Shown here one piece after another: positions 5,605-6,242 of a DNA stretch of 6,242 nt. Source of the stretch: an uncultured Rothia sp. (GTDB lineage: Bacteria; Actinomycetota; Actinomycetes; Actinomycetales; Micrococcaceae). Position 1 is the first letter of the stretch. Each line of letters starts with the position of its first letter. A program made the translations under genes and the position numbers. Where the stretch lies: the NCBI GenBank assembly GCA_946222285.1, contig CAMIIP010000041.1, positions 1-6,242 on the forward strand, read 5' to 3'. The notes under the pieces were generated by a model. It saw only the letters and a list, made by a program, of their open reading frames with translations, was not told the origin of the DNA and searched no databases.

Positions 5605-5677
5605 GCGCCTTTAGCTCAGTTGGTAGAGCATCGGACTTTTAATCCGTGGGTCGTGGGTTCGAGCCCCACAGGGCGCA
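5605..5677 (+). tRNA. tRNA-Lys, anticodon UUU
   Basis: The 73-base cloverleaf is complete. Acceptor GCGCCTT (5605-5611) pairs with AGGGCGC (5670-5676). The D-stem is GCTC/GAGC (5614-5617 with 5626-5629). The anticodon loop is CTTTTAA (5636-5642) with anticodon TTT at 5638-5640. The T-arm is GTGGG-TTCGAGC-CCCAC (5653-5669) and the discriminator is A5677. The top pair of the anticodon stem (T5631 with T5647) is mismatched, while the other four pairs are intact. CCA is not encoded (ACCG follows). It decodes AAA and AAG codons. Confidence 0.97.
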
Positions 5678-5687
5678 CCGAAAATAC

Positions 5688-5733
5688 AGAAAACCCGCTC
5701 TGGCTTAATAAAACAAGCCGGGGTGGGTTTTCT
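5688..5733 (+). terminator. Intrinsic terminator of tRNA-Lys
   Basis: A continuous 19-bp stem (5688-5706 with 5715-5733, including a few G-U pairs) encloses the 8-base loop AATAAAAC. The outer part is AAAACCC pairing with GGGTTTT, so the descending arm ends in a T-run. It begins 11 bases after the mature tRNA. The A/T-flanked form would also work in the opposite direction. Confidence 0.85.
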
Positions 5734-5758
5734 GATACCGGGTTCAAACTGCCCGCGG

Positions 5759-5776
5759 TGTCCAAGAACTGTCCAC
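5759..5776. repeat. Terminal inverted repeat of an IS3-family element
   Basis: TGTCCAAGAACTGTCCAC starts with the TG typical of IS3-family ends and lies directly against the stop codon of the transposase remnant (TAA on the minus strand, 5779-5777). No matching opposite end is present in the window. Confidence 0.6.
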
Positions 5777-5939
5777 TTACAAAACAGCCGGGTTGAAGTA
5801 GACACCCAAAGTTTTCGAGGCGTTAGGTTGCTCTGCCAGTTTCTGAATGTAGTAATCCTCAGTAATTTTCCCGAGCTATTTGAACACCCTCGACCGTTGG
5901 TAAGAATATCTTATGGACTGTGTGAATTCTCTGCGCCAC
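5777..5939 (-). pseudogene. IS3-family transposase, decayed C-terminal remnant
   Basis: The minus strand encodes ITEDYYIQKLAEQPNASKTL followed by GVYFNPAVL and a stop (5866-5777). This is in the style of the extreme C-terminus of IS3-family OrfB integrases after the catalytic core. Upstream, VFK-stop-LGK (the stop is TAG at 5878-5876, perhaps from CAG) continues it. An extra base at 5888 shifts into RIHTVHKIFLPTVE (about 5930-5889), like the post-catalytic segment of these enzymes. So there is at least one nonsense codon and one frameshift, and the DDE catalytic core is absent. The element was probably truncated, and its outer end is the repeat at 5759. The exact IS subgroup is not identified, and the upstream limit is uncertain. 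Confidence 0.6.
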
Positions 5940-6191
5940 TGGTGTGTTCTTTACTTTGTCGAACGAGGTAACACTCAGGGATTTCTCGGAAATTATTTAC
6001 CTGATATTTGGCGTATTGGTCTTCAATAATGGCGTGCAACGGCGCACTCTTGAAGATGCATGTACGGCTAAACCAGATATGTATATAGTCCGTAGATGCA
6101 TGTGTGATGCAGGTGGCCCACGTAAATGGGGATTTTCGTGAGCCACCCCGGGGAATATTCAAGACTGTGGTTCTTAGAGGTTTTTACACCT
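5940..6191. other. Unassigned non-coding stretch
   Basis: No convincing gene is seen. Open frames on both strands (about 65-83 codons) have no ribosome-binding site or recognisable domain. A direct repeat AGATGCATGT occurs at 6054-6063 and 6094-6103. A hairpin joins GGTGGC plus CACG (6112-6122) to CGTG plus GCCACC (6137-6147) with one internal mismatch and a 14-base loop; no T-run follows, so it is not called a terminator. The context suggests decayed mobile-element DNA. Confidence 0.45.
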
Positions 6192-6242
6192 TGAGACTTA
6201 TTCAAAAGTCCTCCCAGCAGCATAAAACACCAACCCCCGCAC
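6192..6242 (+). repeat. Terminal-repeat-like sequence, right copy (B)
   Basis: It begins TGAGACTTATTCAAAAG and runs to the window edge. It is the inverted counterpart of 1-52, with 38 of 51 positions matching and no gaps. It also matches the right end of the MITE-like element (518 backwards) at 24 of the first 30 positions. It probably marks the start of an insertion element that extends beyond the window. Confidence 0.6.

Noticed and set aside
5611..5805. Minus-strand 64-residue open frame ending in CGARTHDPRIKSPMLYQLS
   Set aside because: It is the antisense translation of tRNA-Lys and its terminator, a well-known false protein.
5911..6162. 83-residue minus-strand open frame in the right flank
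   Set aside because: It has no ribosome-binding site or recognisable family, and the transposase remnant it overlaps is in other frames.
1..6242. CRISPR array, rRNA or known riboswitch
   Set aside because: No regularly spaced direct repeats, rRNA signatures or conserved riboswitch motifs were found on either strand.

Overview
The window reads as a piece of an actinobacterial chromosome. The evidence is the style of the two-component system (membrane sensor, HisKA_3-type kinase and a LuxR/NarL-type regulator), a PiT phosphate permease paired with a DUF47 (PhoU-like) protein, and a conserved actinobacterial protein of unknown function next to tRNA-Lys. The mid-range GC of the coding part and the character of the 4741-5532 protein suggest a Micrococcaceae-like host such as Rothia. 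That host call is inference and was not checked by any search.

Layout. Positions 1-616 are AT-rich and non-coding. They hold copies of a terminal-repeat-like motif, a 214-bp MITE-like element and a 20-bp dyad just upstream of the kinase gene. Positions 617-2642 (+) carry a sensor histidine kinase, split by an apparent +1 frameshift at a run of six C, and its LuxR-family response regulator. Positions 4307-2667 (-) are a tight two-gene operon, DUF47 protein then PiT permease, convergent with the regulator and separated from it by only 24 bp. Positions 4308-4740 hold the operon promoter, another copy of the repeat motif and a cluster of strong inverted repeats. Positions 5532-4741 (-) encode a soluble protein of unknown function, transcribed divergently from tRNA-Lys(UUU) at 5605-5677, which has its own terminator. 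Positions 5759-5939 hold the decayed 3' end of an IS3-family transposase with its terminal repeat, followed by unassigned sequence to the window end.

How the genes work together. The kinase and regulator would form one signalling pathway, but as read here the membrane sensor half and the catalytic half are out of frame. DUF47 and PiT would form a phosphate (or metal-phosphate) uptake unit. Nothing in the sequence links the signalling pair to phosphate except proximity.

The most unusual structure is at the two ends. The first 52 bases and the last 51 bases are imperfect inverted copies of one another (38 of 51 positions, no gaps). The 17-base core of that repeat occurs three more times inside. 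This looks like ends of a family of insertion elements, with the genes between them lying in a transposon-like bracket, or a contig that stops inside two repeats.
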